DNA of 64,000 nt from CAVWCQ01 sp963753545 (lineage in GTDB: Bacteria; Chloroflexota; Anaerolineae; Aggregatilineales; Aggregatilineaceae), in the NCBI GenBank assembly GCA_963753545.1, contig CAVWCQ010000008.1, forward strand, positions 496,001 to 560,000. Direction: 5' to 3'. A model generated the notes under the pieces. That model worked only from the letters and a program-made list of their open reading frames with translations, was not told the DNA's origin and did no database searches. Positions 35,456 through 44,326 of the stretch are shown one piece after another (positions within the stretch are counted from its first letter, which is position 1; the number at the start of each line of letters is the position of its first letter). Position numbers and translations under genes: made by a program.

Positions 35456-36438
35456 TGCCTAAACCGCCGATCACGCTGCGCCATGTCCAGACCCTTGAAC
35501 TCACGCCGCGCCCGCCGTTTTTTTTCGATTCGACGTTTCACAAGCCGGATCATTTCACGACGGGTGATAGTGCCTGGGAGCCGGGCACCCGCTGGCAGAC
35601 GTGGGGCTGGCAGGGGATGCCGCTGGGGCTGACTTTTCGCGGCGCGGGAACAGTAGAGAATCCGGCGCTGCTGGTCGATATCCACAGCGCCGCCCGGCTG
35701 GACCCGGCACTGGTCGAGTCATTGGCAGCGGAAATTCGCTACCGCTATAACCTGGATCTGGACCTCAACCCATTTTACACAGCCTTCGCGGGCGATCCGG
35801 TGCTTGGCCCGGTGCTGGAACGCTGGCGCGGCATGCGGCCCGGCCATCCCAGTTCGCTGTACGAATATCTGATCATCGGCATTGTGCTGCAAAACGCGAC
35901 GATCCGCCGCTCGATCCAGATGTTCCGCAATCTGCTGGAAAATTACGGCACGCCGCTGGCCTATGATGGGCGGGAATTATGGGCGCTCTGGGAACCCGGC
36001 GATCTGGCATCCGTGCCCGAAGACGAGCTGCGGGCGCTCAAAATGGGCTACCGGGCGAAGTCGATCAAACGCATTGACGATCACTTTGGGGCAGGGTTGA
36101 CCGATGAATACGATCTGCGCCAGCAGGATCGGGATACGCAGATGAAGGCGCTGCTCAATTTGTACGGCGTGGGCCCGGCGACGGTGTGGTATCTGCTGTT
36201 TGATGTGTTCCATCACTGGGACTTTTTTAACCACATTTCGCCCTGGGAGCAGAAAATCTACTCCAAGCTGTTTTTTGACGTCGACCCGGAAACGCCCGTC
36301 CCGGTGGAGAGACTGCTGGCCCATTTTGAGCAGTACGGAGCCTATAAGCAGTTGGCGGTGCATTATCTGTGGGAAGACCTGTGGTGGCGGCACCAGCACG
36401 AACCGCTGGACTGGTTCGCCAAACTGATCCGGACATAA
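35455..36438 (+). CDS. HhH-GPD-type DNA glycosylase-like protein
   Basis: 327 residues. An N-terminal beta region (TLELTPRPPFFFDSTFHKPD) precedes a helical part with IIGIVLQNATIRRSIQMFRN and the helix-hairpin-helix LYGVGPATVWYLLFDVFHHW, a pattern shared with AlkA/OGG1-type glycosylases. The Lys/Asp catalytic pair is not obvious: the usual Asp after the hairpin may be in WDFFNHISPWEQ. It probably flips and removes a damaged base, but the substrate is unassigned. MutM lies 160 bp downstream. Confidence 0.75.
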   Translation: MPKPPITLRHVQTLELTPRPPFFFDSTFHKPDHFTTGDSAWEPGTRWQTWGWQGMPLGLTFRGAGTVENPALLVDIHSAARLDPALVESLAAEIRYRYNLDLDLNPFYTAFAGDPVLGPVLERWRGMRPGHPSSLYEYLIIGIVLQNATIRRSIQMFRNLLENYGTPLAYDGRELWALWEPGDLASVPEDELRALKMGYRAKSIKRIDDHFGAGLTDEYDLRQQDRDTQMKALLNLYGVGPATVWYLLFDVFHHWDFFNHISPWEQKIYSKLFFDVDPETPVPVERLLAHFEQYGAYKQLAVHYLWEDLWWRHQHEPLDWFAKLIRT

Positions 36439-36450
36439 CACGAGTTTTCT

Positions 36451-36527
36451 GTAGGGGCGCTGCTTGCGCGCCGAACCGCCGCTAAGCCGCTGCGCCCAAA
36501 AGCGGGTAGGGCAAGCCCTACCCCTAC
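36451..36527. repeat. GTAGGGGC paired palindromic repeat
   Basis: Starts GTAGGGGCGCTGCTTGCGCG, has an inner CGCTAAGCCGCTGCGCCC, then GGGTAGGGCAAGCCCTACCC ending CTAC. Outer ends are inverted, as in a paired REP unit, and the second half is identical to that inside the dnaE intein. Lies between the DNA glycosylase and mutM genes. Confidence 0.8.
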
Positions 36528-36600
36528 ACGACTGCTCACCTCTGGGCGCTTTTGTGTACGAATCTTGTCGTTTTACCGTAAAGACAGAAGGTTTACAGGT

Positions 36601-37434
36601 ATGCCAGAACTGCCCGAAGTTGAAACCGTGGTGCGCGGCCTGCGCCAACCCCTCGCGGATCGCACGATCCTCGCCGTGACCTACGATTATCCCGGCGGGC
36701 TGAATACGCCAGACGGGGCGATCTTCGCGGCGCGGATCGCGGGGCAGCGGGTGCGCGGCGTGGATCGGCGCGGCAAATACATCCTGATCCGGCTCGACCC
36801 AGACACGCTGATCATCCATCTCAAGATGACTGGGCGGCTCTATGTCGTGCCGGACGGTCGGCAGGACGACGCCGATCGCTGGGTGCATTTTAACTTCCAG
36901 TTAGACAACGCTCACCAACTGCGCTTTTCGGATGCGCGCAAATTTGGGCGGGTTTATCTGGTTCCGGATGCGGCGGAGATCACCGGGGCATTAGGACCGG
37001 AACCGCTGGAAGAGGCGTTTACGCTGGAAGCGTTCCGTGAACGGCTGGCCTCGCGCAGTGGGATTCTCAAGCCGCTGCTGCTCAACCAGGCGTTTGTGGC
37101 GGGAATCGGCAATATTTACGCGGACGAGGCGCTGTTCGAGAGTCGACTGCATCCCCTGCGCCATGCGGACGATCTGGCGGATGACGAGATTGCCCGGCTG
37201 CACGGCGCGATCCGGACGGTGTTAGAGAGAGGTCTTGCCCGCGAAGGCGCAAGCATCAACTGGTATCGTAAGCCGGATGGCACCAAGGGTGAGATGCAAA
37301 ACGTGCTGAATGTCTATGGGCGCACGGGCGAAACGTGCTTGCGCTGCGGCGGCCCAATCAGCCGGATTGTCGTCGGCGGGCGCAGCACTCATTTTTGCCC
37401 CGCTTGCCAGCCAGCCAAAGCCCAGCGATACTAA
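36601..37434 (+). CDS. mutM: Formamidopyrimidine-DNA glycosylase
   Basis: 277 residues. The N-terminus PELPEVETVVRGL gives the catalytic Pro after Met removal and Glu nearby; RRGKYILIRL holds the conserved Lys; FVAGIGNIYADEALF is the H2TH region; the C-terminal zinc finger is CLRCGGPISR ... FCPACQ. It removes 8-oxoguanine and formamidopyrimidines and nicks abasic sites. ATG 36601 is fixed because the mature N-terminus must be Pro. Confidence 0.97.
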   Translation: MPELPEVETVVRGLRQPLADRTILAVTYDYPGGLNTPDGAIFAARIAGQRVRGVDRRGKYILIRLDPDTLIIHLKMTGRLYVVPDGRQDDADRWVHFNFQLDNAHQLRFSDARKFGRVYLVPDAAEITGALGPEPLEEAFTLEAFRERLASRSGILKPLLLNQAFVAGIGNIYADEALFESRLHPLRHADDLADDEIARLHGAIRTVLERGLAREGASINWYRKPDGTKGEMQNVLNVYGRTGETCLRCGGPISRIVVGGRSTHFCPACQPAKAQRY

Positions 37435-37448
37435 ACATAGAATTTTTT

Positions 37449-37506
37449 GTAGGGGCGCGGCTTAGCTTCGCACGCGTGCTTAGCTTGCGAAGCAAGCCCT
37501 GCGCCC
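37449..37506. repeat. GTAGGGGC-type palindromic repeat
   Basis: GTAGGGGCGCGGCTTAGCTT with inverted pieces GCACGCGTGC and GCTTGCGAAGCAAGC, ending GCGCCC. Between mutM and the next gene; same family as the repeats at 15830 and 36451. Confidence 0.7.
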
Positions 37507-37526
37507 AGTATCAGGGGTGTACACCG

Positions 37527-38574
37527 ATGGACGGAAACCTGACCGATTTATTGAGCCAGATCAGTGGGCTGTTGGCCTTCACCTGTGGGGCGGGAATCCT
37601 CTGGGCGTTCCTGATGGTGTGGATATCGCGCCGGACCGCCGAACGCAAACGGCGTGCCCAGGAAGGTCTGCCGCCGCTGCCTGAGTTTTCGGAAGTCGCC
37701 GGGAACTGGCTTCGCCAGGTGACAGGCCCCAAAACCATCGCCGCCGCTGAGCCAGAACAGCCCGTTCGCAGGGCGTCTGGCGGATACGGCAGCGTGCCGC
37801 TGGCGGATTTTGTGCCCACCCCAGACCTGTCCATGCTGCTCAGCGACCTGCCCGACCCAAACAATTATGGATATGACGCCGAGCCAGAGCCGGAGCCTCC
37901 CGCTGTCACGGAGGAACCCGAGCCGGAACCAGCATCAGACAGCTATAGCGAGGAGGAGCCAGAACCGCCCGATACGACTCCGGTTGTGGCTGCGCCGTCT
38001 GCTGAACCTGTAGCGGCTCATCCTCCCGCCGATTCGGTGGAACTGCTGCGAGTCTGGCGCGATATGCCGACCGGGGCGCTGATCGTTGAGATCAACGGGC
38101 GGCGCTTTGAGACGGTGAGCCAGATTCTGGAATACAGAATTAGAGCGGCGCTTCTCCAGCGTGGTGCGGGAACTGGGCACGATGCTCCAACACACTCGCC
38201 CCGATTCACCATCGGTCCCTGCCCGCGCCAGTACGCGGCCCGCCGTACCCCCCATGCCCTCCCAGGAATCACCGTCCATGAAACCGGGCACGATGTTCCG
38301 CCAGATGGGGCGCGCCGCCATGGGGCAGTCCCCCCAGGCCGCCGACGAGAAGCCCTCCCTGACTATTGCCGATCAGATCGAAGCGCTGCTCCAGGCACGG
38401 CTGGTCAACTTGCCATCATACAGCCGCCGCACGATCCATGTCCGCCCCTCTGTGAGCGGCGGGGTGAAGATCGAAGTGGACGGTCAATATTATGATGGCG
38501 TAGGTGATGTCACGGACCCGGATGTGCGCGAACTGCTGATGGACGTTGTGCGTGAATGGGAGTCGCAGCAGTAA
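37527..38574 (+). CDS. Hypothetical single-TM protein with acidic linker (frameshifted)
   Basis: About 350 residues. One TM helix near the N-terminus (LLAFTCGAGILWAFLMVWIS), a basic juxtamembrane stretch, then a long Glu/Pro-rich linker. A small domain (GALIVEINGRRFETVSQILE) follows, and then, after a frame change near 38155, a second similar module (VSGGVKIEVDGQYYDGVGDV). Both modules read as I-x-V/I-x-G-x-x-F/Y-x-x-V, so they may be repeats. Function unknown. Confidence 0.65.
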
Positions 38575-38639
38575 ACGACCTGATGTAGACTTGTCCCAGG
38601 TTGGTCTTATGGTTTTATTTCGACTCAGGAGAGAAAACG

Positions 38640-39241
38640 ATGCGGTTCCAATACCCACTGAAGGCCTCATTTAAGATTGTGGCGCTTGCTCCTCAGATCT
38701 ATGTTCGGGATGCCAATGGTCGCACCCTGATGTATGTCAAACAAAAGCTGTTCAAGCTGAAGGAAAACGTCGGCGTGTTTTCCGACGAATCCAAGAGCCA
38801 GCAGCTTTTCACCATCGGCGCAGACCGGATTATTGACTTCTCGGCGCAGTATTATTTCACCAGCCATTATACGAACCAGCGCTTCGGCTCGGTCAAGCGC
38901 AAGGGCATGCGCTCGTTGTGGCGCGCCAGCTATATGATTTTCGACGGCGTGGGCAACCAGACTCATGAACTGCACGAGGCGAATCCCTGGACCAAAGTGG
39001 CGGATGGCTGCTTCGGACAGATTCCGCTGCTGGGCATGCTGTCGGGCTATGTTTTCCATCCCGAATATGTCATTACCCGGTTGGCTCCGAACAGCCGGTC
39101 ATGAGCGTGAAGAAGCAGCCCGCTTTCTTCGAAGGTGTGTTCTCCATCGAGGCTCTAAATCCAGTCATCTCAGACGAAGATGAGGCCCGCTTCCTGCTCA
39201 GCTTCCTGATGATGCTGCTGCTCGAACGCCAGCGCGGATAG
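38640..39241 (+). CDS. LURP-one-like/scramblase-fold protein (frameshifted near C-term)
   Basis: About 200 residues. The N-terminal MRFQYPLKASFKIVALAPQI and IYVRDANGRTLMYVKQKLFK resemble tubby-like/LURP-one-related folds (beta barrel with a central helix). The uninterrupted frame ends at 39104. A second frame (MSVKKQPAFFEGVFSIEALN, then LLSFLMMLLLERQRG) runs on to 39241 and completes the barrel plus its hydrophobic helix, so one base is probably wrong near 39095. ATG 38640 has an AGGAGAG site. Role unknown. Confidence 0.6.
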
Positions 39242-39263
39242 ACGAGTTCTGTCGATTGCTTGT

Positions 39264-39289
39264 GTAGGGGTGGGTTAACAAACCCACCC
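39264..39289. repeat. GTAGGGGTGGGTT palindromic repeat
   Basis: GTAGGGGTGGGTTAACAAAC then CCACCC. A hairpin of the GTAGGGG family between two convergent genes. Confidence 0.65.
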
Positions 39290-39299
39290 TGATTCCTCT

Positions 39300-40160
39300 C
39301 TACGCCAGTTCGATTTCCACCCGCTCTAACCGCCGCTTGCCGTCCTCGCTCTCGACCAGATGCGCCGCGCCTGTCTTCACGTCGTGCTGGAAAATGATCA
39401 GGGCGTTGGTCTCGATGGCCCATTTCTGCCAGCGGCGCTTTGTTTCCAGCGTGACCAGCGGCTCGACGTCATAAGCCGTCATCCAGCCGAGCCGCTCAAA
39501 ATGCACGGCGTAACTCGCCATGTCCGACACAAACAGCGCGTGCTGCCCGCCGCTTTCGAATAGAATGGACTGGTGGCCCGGTGTGTGGCCCGGCGTGACC
39601 ACCACCGATACCCCTGGCACAATCTCCTGATCGCCGTCCAGCAGCGTTAGTTGATCCAGGCGGCTCAGCGGCTCATAATTCGGCAGCAGATAAGTAGCCT
39701 GGGTGCGCTCGTTGGGATGCATGGCGTCCTCAAATTCGCGGCGCTGGACTCTGTATTCGGCGCGAGGAAAGACGGGGCAGACATCTCCGGCGAGGGTATA
39801 GGTTGTGTTGCCCGCGCAGTGATCGGCATGCAGGTGCGTATTGATGACGATATCCACATCGTTGGGCATAATCCCCAACCGCGCCAGCCCATCGATCAGC
39901 GTGCCGTTGGGATGAGTCAGCCCCCACTGTTCGATCTGCTTGGCATTGAGCTTGTCGCCCAGTCCCGTATCAACCACGATGGTTTTGCCGCCCGCCCGCA
40001 CCAGCAGGCAGGTCAGGATCATGGGGATGCGGTTGAGATCGTCCGGCGCAAAATAGCGGCTCCACAGCACGCGCGGAACCAACCCAAACGCGCCGCCCGC
40101 ATCAACCATCACCACGCCGTCGCTGATCAGATGGATTTCGATATCGCCAATCTGGAACAT
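39300..40160 (-). CDS. MBL-fold metallohydrolase
   Basis: 286 residues. The metal-binding HxHxDH is NTHLHADHCAGN; further ligands lie in VVVTPGHTPGHQSIL and LFVSDMAS. N-terminal GDIEIHLISDGVVMVDAGG is typical of lactonase/AttM-like and related hydrolases. Substrate cannot be read from sequence; quorum-signal lactonase, sulfatase or general hydrolase are all possible. Confidence 0.88.
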   Translation of the reverse strand: MFQIGDIEIHLISDGVVMVDAGGAFGLVPRVLWSRYFAPDDLNRIPMILTCLLVRAGGKTIVVDTGLGDKLNAKQIEQWGLTHPNGTLIDGLARLGIMPNDVDIVINTHLHADHCAGNTTYTLAGDVCPVFPRAEYRVQRREFEDAMHPNERTQATYLLPNYEPLSRLDQLTLLDGDQEIVPGVSVVVTPGHTPGHQSILFESGGQHALFVSDMASYAVHFERLGWMTAYDVEPLVTLETKRRWQKWAIETNALIIFQHDVKTGAAHLVESEDGKRRLERVEIELA

Positions 40161-40182
40161 AGGTGAGATTACCCCAGAAAAT

Positions 40183-40206
40183 GTAGGGGCGTATGGCTAT
40201 ACGCCC
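40183..40206. repeat. GTAGGGGCGTAT palindromic repeat
   Basis: GTAGGGGCGTATGGCTATAC then GCCC. Nearly the same hairpin occurs at 34377-34402 (GTAGGGGCGTATGG..TATACGCC). Confidence 0.65.
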
Positions 40207-40242
40207 ACAATAAACGCTCTTTTAGGTTATAGCCGCGCCGCG

Positions 40243-41121
40243 CTACACATCCCAATCGCCCGCCGCATAGCCGAGATCAAGCGCCAGGGGGCCGACGTGG
40301 ACGCCTAACACCGGGGTGCTGTAGGCAGTGGTCAGGAAAACGCAATCAAAATGCTGCTTCAACTGATCGCCAATTCGCGCCGCGAGTTCAGGCGTGTTGC
40401 CCATGCCGTGAAAGATCATCGCCCGCAGCTTGCTGCCTTCGCCCACGTCGGCCCGGACATGCGCCACAAAGGCATCCACCGCTTTGTTCAGGCTGCGGAT
40501 GCGCCCGGCGGTGATATACGTGCCCCTCGTATCGCCCGCCTTGCTGACGGTAATAATGGGCTTGATATGCAGGGTCTGGGCAATGGCATACTGCACGCTG
40601 CCGATGCGCCCGCCCTTGACCAGATAGGATAAATCATCCAGGGTGAACAGCAGATTGCCCGCCGCGTATGTTTTTTCGAGCAGGGGCAGGATCTGCTCGA
40701 CGGTGGTTCCGGCCTGGGCGGCGCGGGCTGCCGTCAGAACCTGTAAGCCCAGCGCGGCGGAGATCGTTTTGCTATCGTGAACCGTGATCGACTGGTTGGG
40801 CAGTTGGGCGGCGGCCTGCCGGGCAGCGTTGACCGTCCCGCTCAGCCCTTCGCTGATATGGATCGAGAGGATCGGCCTGCCAGCGAACAATTCGTACATC
40901 TGGCGGAAATCGTTGACGGTGGGCTGCGACGTGCTGGGATGAACATCACCCACCTTGAGTTGATCCGCGAACTGCACCAGATCCATATCGATCCCGCTGC
41001 GGTAGCTCTCACTGCTGCCAAACAAGATGCGGAGCGGCACAAGTTAAATCTGGTATTGGGTGTACAAATCGGGTGGCAGATCGCACGTCGAGTCCGTGAC
41101 AATAATGGGATGAGCGTCCAC
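40243..41121 (-). CDS. DegV-family fatty-acid-binding protein (in-frame stop)
   Basis: About 292 codons. The N-terminal TDSTCDLPPDLY is the DegV signature, with GLSGTVNAAR, LYxVxxLxxLxxGGRIG as DLSYLVKGGRIG, and VHVGPLALDLGY at the C-terminus. DegV (FakB-type) proteins bind fatty acids and, with a FakA kinase, feed them to phospholipid synthesis. A TAA at codon 26 separates the signature from the rest. In homologues this point would read I-N-L, so compensating homopolymer errors (extra T, missing C) are likely. GTG start at 41121. Confidence 0.85.
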
Positions 41122-41190
41122 AGCAGAGAGTCCTTTTCCGGTAAATAAACATAGCCTGTTGATTGTGATAACAACTAAAATCACTCATAG

Positions 41191-41219
41191 TTGCAAAAAT
41201 TCGCGAAATGAGGGATAAT
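41191..41219 (+). promoter_or_regulatory. Promoter of SRAP gene, probably leaderless
   Basis: TTGCAA (41191-41196) and GATAAT (41214-41219) are 17 bases apart. Only seven bases separate the -10 box from ATG 41227, so transcription would begin at or next to the start codon, giving a leaderless mRNA. No ribosome site fits in the gap. Confidence 0.6.
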
Positions 41220-41226
41220 AGAACAT

Positions 41227-41910
41227 ATGTGCGGACGATTTACACTCACACTTCCTGATCCCGAAGCCCTCAAGTCGGCATTTGATCTCGACACGCTGCC
41301 GCCAGACCTGCCGCCGCGTTATAACATCGCGCCAACGCAGTCTGTGGCAACTGTGATCCTAAACCCCGACACCGGGCGCAACGAGCTTGCTGTCATGCGC
41401 TGGGGATTGATCCCGTCGTGGTCCAAAGACCCCGCTATCGGCAGCAAGGCCATCAATGCTCGCTCCGAAACAGCCCCCGAAAAACCCATGTTCCGCTCTG
41501 CCTTTAAGTCGCGGCGCTGCCTCGTGGTGGCGGACGGCTTCTACGAGTGGCAGAAGGTGGGTCAGGGGCCAAAGCAGCCGATGTACATTGCCCTGCGCGA
41601 TCACGAGGTGTTTGGTTTTGCCGGGCTGTGGGAGCGCTGGACCGAGCCGGAGAGCGGCGAAGTCCTGACAACCTGCACCATCCTCACTGCGGAGCCAAAC
41701 GAACTGATCGCGCCGATCCATGACCGCATGGCGGTCATCCTCCCCCACGAAGCCTATAACTCCTGGCTCGACCCGAAGCAGAAAGATACGGCCAAACTGC
41801 TGTCCCTGCTCAAACCCTATCCCGCCGACCTGATGACCGTTTATCCCGTCTCACGCCGCGTCAACACGCCCGGCGTTGACGCGCCGGAATTGATCGAGCG
41901 TGCCGGATAA
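41227..41910 (+). CDS. yedK: SRAP-domain protein (HMCES/YedK family)
   Basis: 227 residues. Starts MCGRFT, so Cys2 becomes the N-terminal nucleophile that bonds covalently to abasic sites in single-stranded DNA. RYNIAPTQ, MRWGLIPSW, INARSET and ADGFYEWQ (conserved Glu) and HDRMAVIL (conserved His) complete the active site. It shields abasic sites at replication forks. Stands alone with its own promoter. Confidence 0.96.
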   Translation: MCGRFTLTLPDPEALKSAFDLDTLPPDLPPRYNIAPTQSVATVILNPDTGRNELAVMRWGLIPSWSKDPAIGSKAINARSETAPEKPMFRSAFKSRRCLVVADGFYEWQKVGQGPKQPMYIALRDHEVFGFAGLWERWTEPESGEVLTTCTILTAEPNELIAPIHDRMAVILPHEAYNSWLDPKQKDTAKLLSLLKPYPADLMTVYPVSRRVNTPGVDAPELIERAG

Positions 41911-42030
41911 GTTTTTAGTGGGTGTGGTGCGAAGCCACACCCTCTATGTTACTCGTTTCCTGTTCCATTGGTAAACGGTTTGCACTACAATAGTAGGTAG
42001 GGCGCTGCTTACCGGAACCAAGGAGACGCT

Positions 42031-42831
42031 ATGAAGCGGGTAGCATGGCTCACCGATATCCATCTCAATTTCCTCAATTTGCCCGATCTTCCTCTCTTTT
42101 TTGAAACGATCCGCGCTTCAAACCCCGACGTCGTGCTCATTGGCGGCGATATCGGGGAGGCAAATACCTGGGAATTCTACCTGGAGATGATGGCGCGGGC
42201 CTTGCAACTGCCCATCTATTTTGTGCTGGGTAATCATGATTATTACGGCAGTTCGATCCGATCCGTGCGGGAGCATGCGGCAGCCCTGTGCCGCGAATCC
42301 GCTCACCTGCATTGGCTGCCGGGGTCGGGCGTGGTCGAACTGAGCGAACAGGCGGCTCTGATCGGGCACGACGGCTGGGCGGATGGCCGCGTCGGGGATT
42401 ATCTGCGTTCTCCGATTCTCCTCAATGACTACCTGCTCATCCGCGAACTGACTCTGCCTGATCCGGAGGCGCGTTTGGCTCAACTGCACCTCTTGGGCGA
42501 CGAAGCGGCGGATTATCTCCGGCGGGCGCTGCCGCTGGCCCTCAAGGAGCATCGCCGCGTGTATCTGCTGACGCATGTGCCGCCCTTCCGCGAAGCCTGC
42601 TGGCACGAAGGACAAATTTCGAATGATGACTATTTGCCGCATTACACCTGTAAGGCGGTGGGGGATGTGCTGCTGGAGATGATGCTGCGCTACCCGGATC
42701 GGGAATTGATTGTGCTGTGCGGGCATTCGCACGGCGCGGGGATTGCCCGCCCCGCCGCTAATATTCAGGTGATCACGGGCGGGGCGGAGTACGGCCATCC
42801 CGTTGTCAATCAGGTGTTTGAAGTGGAGTAA
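42031..42831 (+). CDS. Metallophosphoesterase
   Basis: 266 residues. The calcineurin-like motifs are DIHLNFLN (Asp/His), LIGGDIGE (GDxx), VLGNHDYY (GNHD), LLTHVPPF and LCGHSHG. Two metal ions are expected. Substrate unknown. ATG 42031 has AAGGAGA upstream. Followed by a convergent radical SAM gene with almost no gap. Confidence 0.9.
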   Translation: MKRVAWLTDIHLNFLNLPDLPLFFETIRASNPDVVLIGGDIGEANTWEFYLEMMARALQLPIYFVLGNHDYYGSSIRSVREHAAALCRESAHLHWLPGSGVVELSEQAALIGHDGWADGRVGDYLRSPILLNDYLLIRELTLPDPEARLAQLHLLGDEAADYLRRALPLALKEHRRVYLLTHVPPFREACWHEGQISNDDYLPHYTCKAVGDVLLEMMLRYPDRELIVLCGHSHGAGIARPAANIQVITGGAEYGHPVVNQVFEVE

Positions 42832-42832
42832 C

Positions 42833-43612
42833 TCACGCCTCCCCAAACACGAATTTCACTCGCGGATCATCCCGGTAGCGCGTCCGCAGTTCGTCGTAAT
42901 ACGGATCCGTGCCAGCGTCAGCCAGTGCCCGGTAGCGCGGTTCCAGGTCGGGATAGTGCCGCTTCAGATAATCGAAGAATCGCCGCCCCGGTGGATCATC
43001 CAGGCTGAGCCGCACTTTGTCCAGGTAAACGGGCACGCTGGCGGGCAGCGCGTTGATCATCCCCTCGACATCGGTGATGCCCGGCAGCGCGGGCGTGATG
43101 AACACCCAGACGGTGATCCCCCGGCGAACCAGTTCCTGAACGGTGCGAATATTCGGCAGCGTTCCCGGATTCGGAGCGGCGCGCAGATGCGGCAGATTGG
43201 CCTGTCCCACGCAGATGATCAGCCGTTCGCCAAAGCTGGCAAACAGGTCAAAGTCGCGCTGGAAGGCTTTTGAGTCGGATTTCGTGTTGATGTAGCACAG
43301 CAGATCGTGCTGGCGGATGACGTCGAGCGTTCGCCGGGTCAGCCCATAATCCTCCTCAAGCGGCTGGTAGGGATCGCCCCGGCTGCCGACAAAAACCGCC
43401 TGCGAATAATCCCAGGTTTTCAATTCCTGCGCTAACACATCGGGCAAATTGGTCTTGACCAGGATCGTGCTGTTCCAGGAGGGATCGTTCCACTGGAAGC
43501 AGTATGGGCAGTTGATCTGGCATCCATCATACGGATCGATGACGGGGACTTTGCCGCCGTCGGGGGGATACTCATAATCGATGGCTGTTTGGCACAGAAT
43601 TTCTCGTTTCAT
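42833..43612 (-). CDS. Radical SAM protein, SplB-like
   Basis: 259 residues. The Fe-S cluster motif is DGCQINCPYCFQW (C-x3-C-x2-C). Other conserved parts are VGSRGDPYQPLEEDYGLTR and LPGITDVEG. It resembles spore-photoproduct-lyase-like radical SAM proteins, but the reaction is unassigned. ATG 43612 is chosen because GGAGG precedes it; a longer frame lacks a ribosome site. Confidence 0.88.
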   Translation of the reverse strand: MKREILCQTAIDYEYPPDGGKVPVIDPYDGCQINCPYCFQWNDPSWNSTILVKTNLPDVLAQELKTWDYSQAVFVGSRGDPYQPLEEDYGLTRRTLDVIRQHDLLCYINTKSDSKAFQRDFDLFASFGERLIICVGQANLPHLRAAPNPGTLPNIRTVQELVRRGITVWVFITPALPGITDVEGMINALPASVPVYLDKVRLSLDDPPGRRFFDYLKRHYPDLEPRYRALADAGTDPYYDELRTRYRDDPRVKFVFGEA

Positions 43613-43666
43613 GGCTAGCCTCCATCTGATCGCGCGGGGAATCCAAGCATAACACAGGACAACAAA

Positions 43667-43700
43667 AAAGGTGATGCCCCATCCACAGGGCATCACCTTT
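43667..43700 (-). terminator. Rho-independent terminator after DUF892 gene
   Basis: A perfect 13-bp stem: AAAGGTGATGCCC (43667-43679) against GGGCATCACCTTT (43688-43700), with an 8-base loop. On the minus strand it is followed by a T run. It ends the ferritin-like gene (43725-44211). Confidence 0.9.
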
Positions 43701-43724
43701 TCCAGTTTCGCTTATGCCGGAGCG

Positions 43725-44211
43725 TTACATTTGCGCTTTGGGGTTAACCACCTGCTCCGCAAGCTGCGTCAGCTTATGATCGGTCTGGCCTTCTTCGTCT
43801 AACGTCTGCTGGAGCAAATCTGCCACGCGGTTCATACCCAATTGGCGGGCATGTGTCCGAGCGCTGCCATATCCGGCCATTTCGTAATGTTCGACTTTTT
43901 GCGCGGCGACAATCAAGCCAGCGTCCATCACGTCCTTATCTTTGTGTTCCTTGAGAATCTCGTCGCTTTCCTCGATCAGGCCTTTTATGCCCTTGCAGTG
44001 CTTGCGGGAGGCGTTGCTGCCCATTTCCTCGAAGACCTGTTCCAGACGCTTGATCTGGTTTTCGGTCTGGCGCAGGTGCGTCTCAAAGGCCTTCTTCAGT
44101 TCGGTTGAGCCAGCCGCCTTCTGCATCTTGGGCAGTGCCTGAGTGATCTGGTGCTCGGCGTCGTAGAGTATCTTTCAGTTCGTCCATCAACAAGTTGCGT
44201 AAATTGTCCAT
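43725..44211 (-). CDS. DUF892/YciE ferritin-like protein (frameshifted)
   Basis: About 161 residues. ATG 44211 gives MDNLRNLLMDELKD. An extra base near 44166 then shifts the frame; removing it reads LYDAEHQITQALPKMQK, joined to AAGSTELKKAFETHLRQTEN. The four-helix pattern with E/H ligands (YDAEHQI, HLRQTENQIKRLE, KVEHYEMAGYG, TLDEEGQTDHKLT) is typical of the YciE family, thought to be stress-linked. A terminator follows. Confidence 0.88.
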
Positions 44212-44326
44212 TAGGATCCCTTTCTACTAATGACTCCCATGATAAAAGGGAACGCGCAGACGCACATAAGGTGTCTGGGGGATTTTTAGATAGGGCAAAT
44301 GGAGGATTTTAAGATGGGCCGATGGT

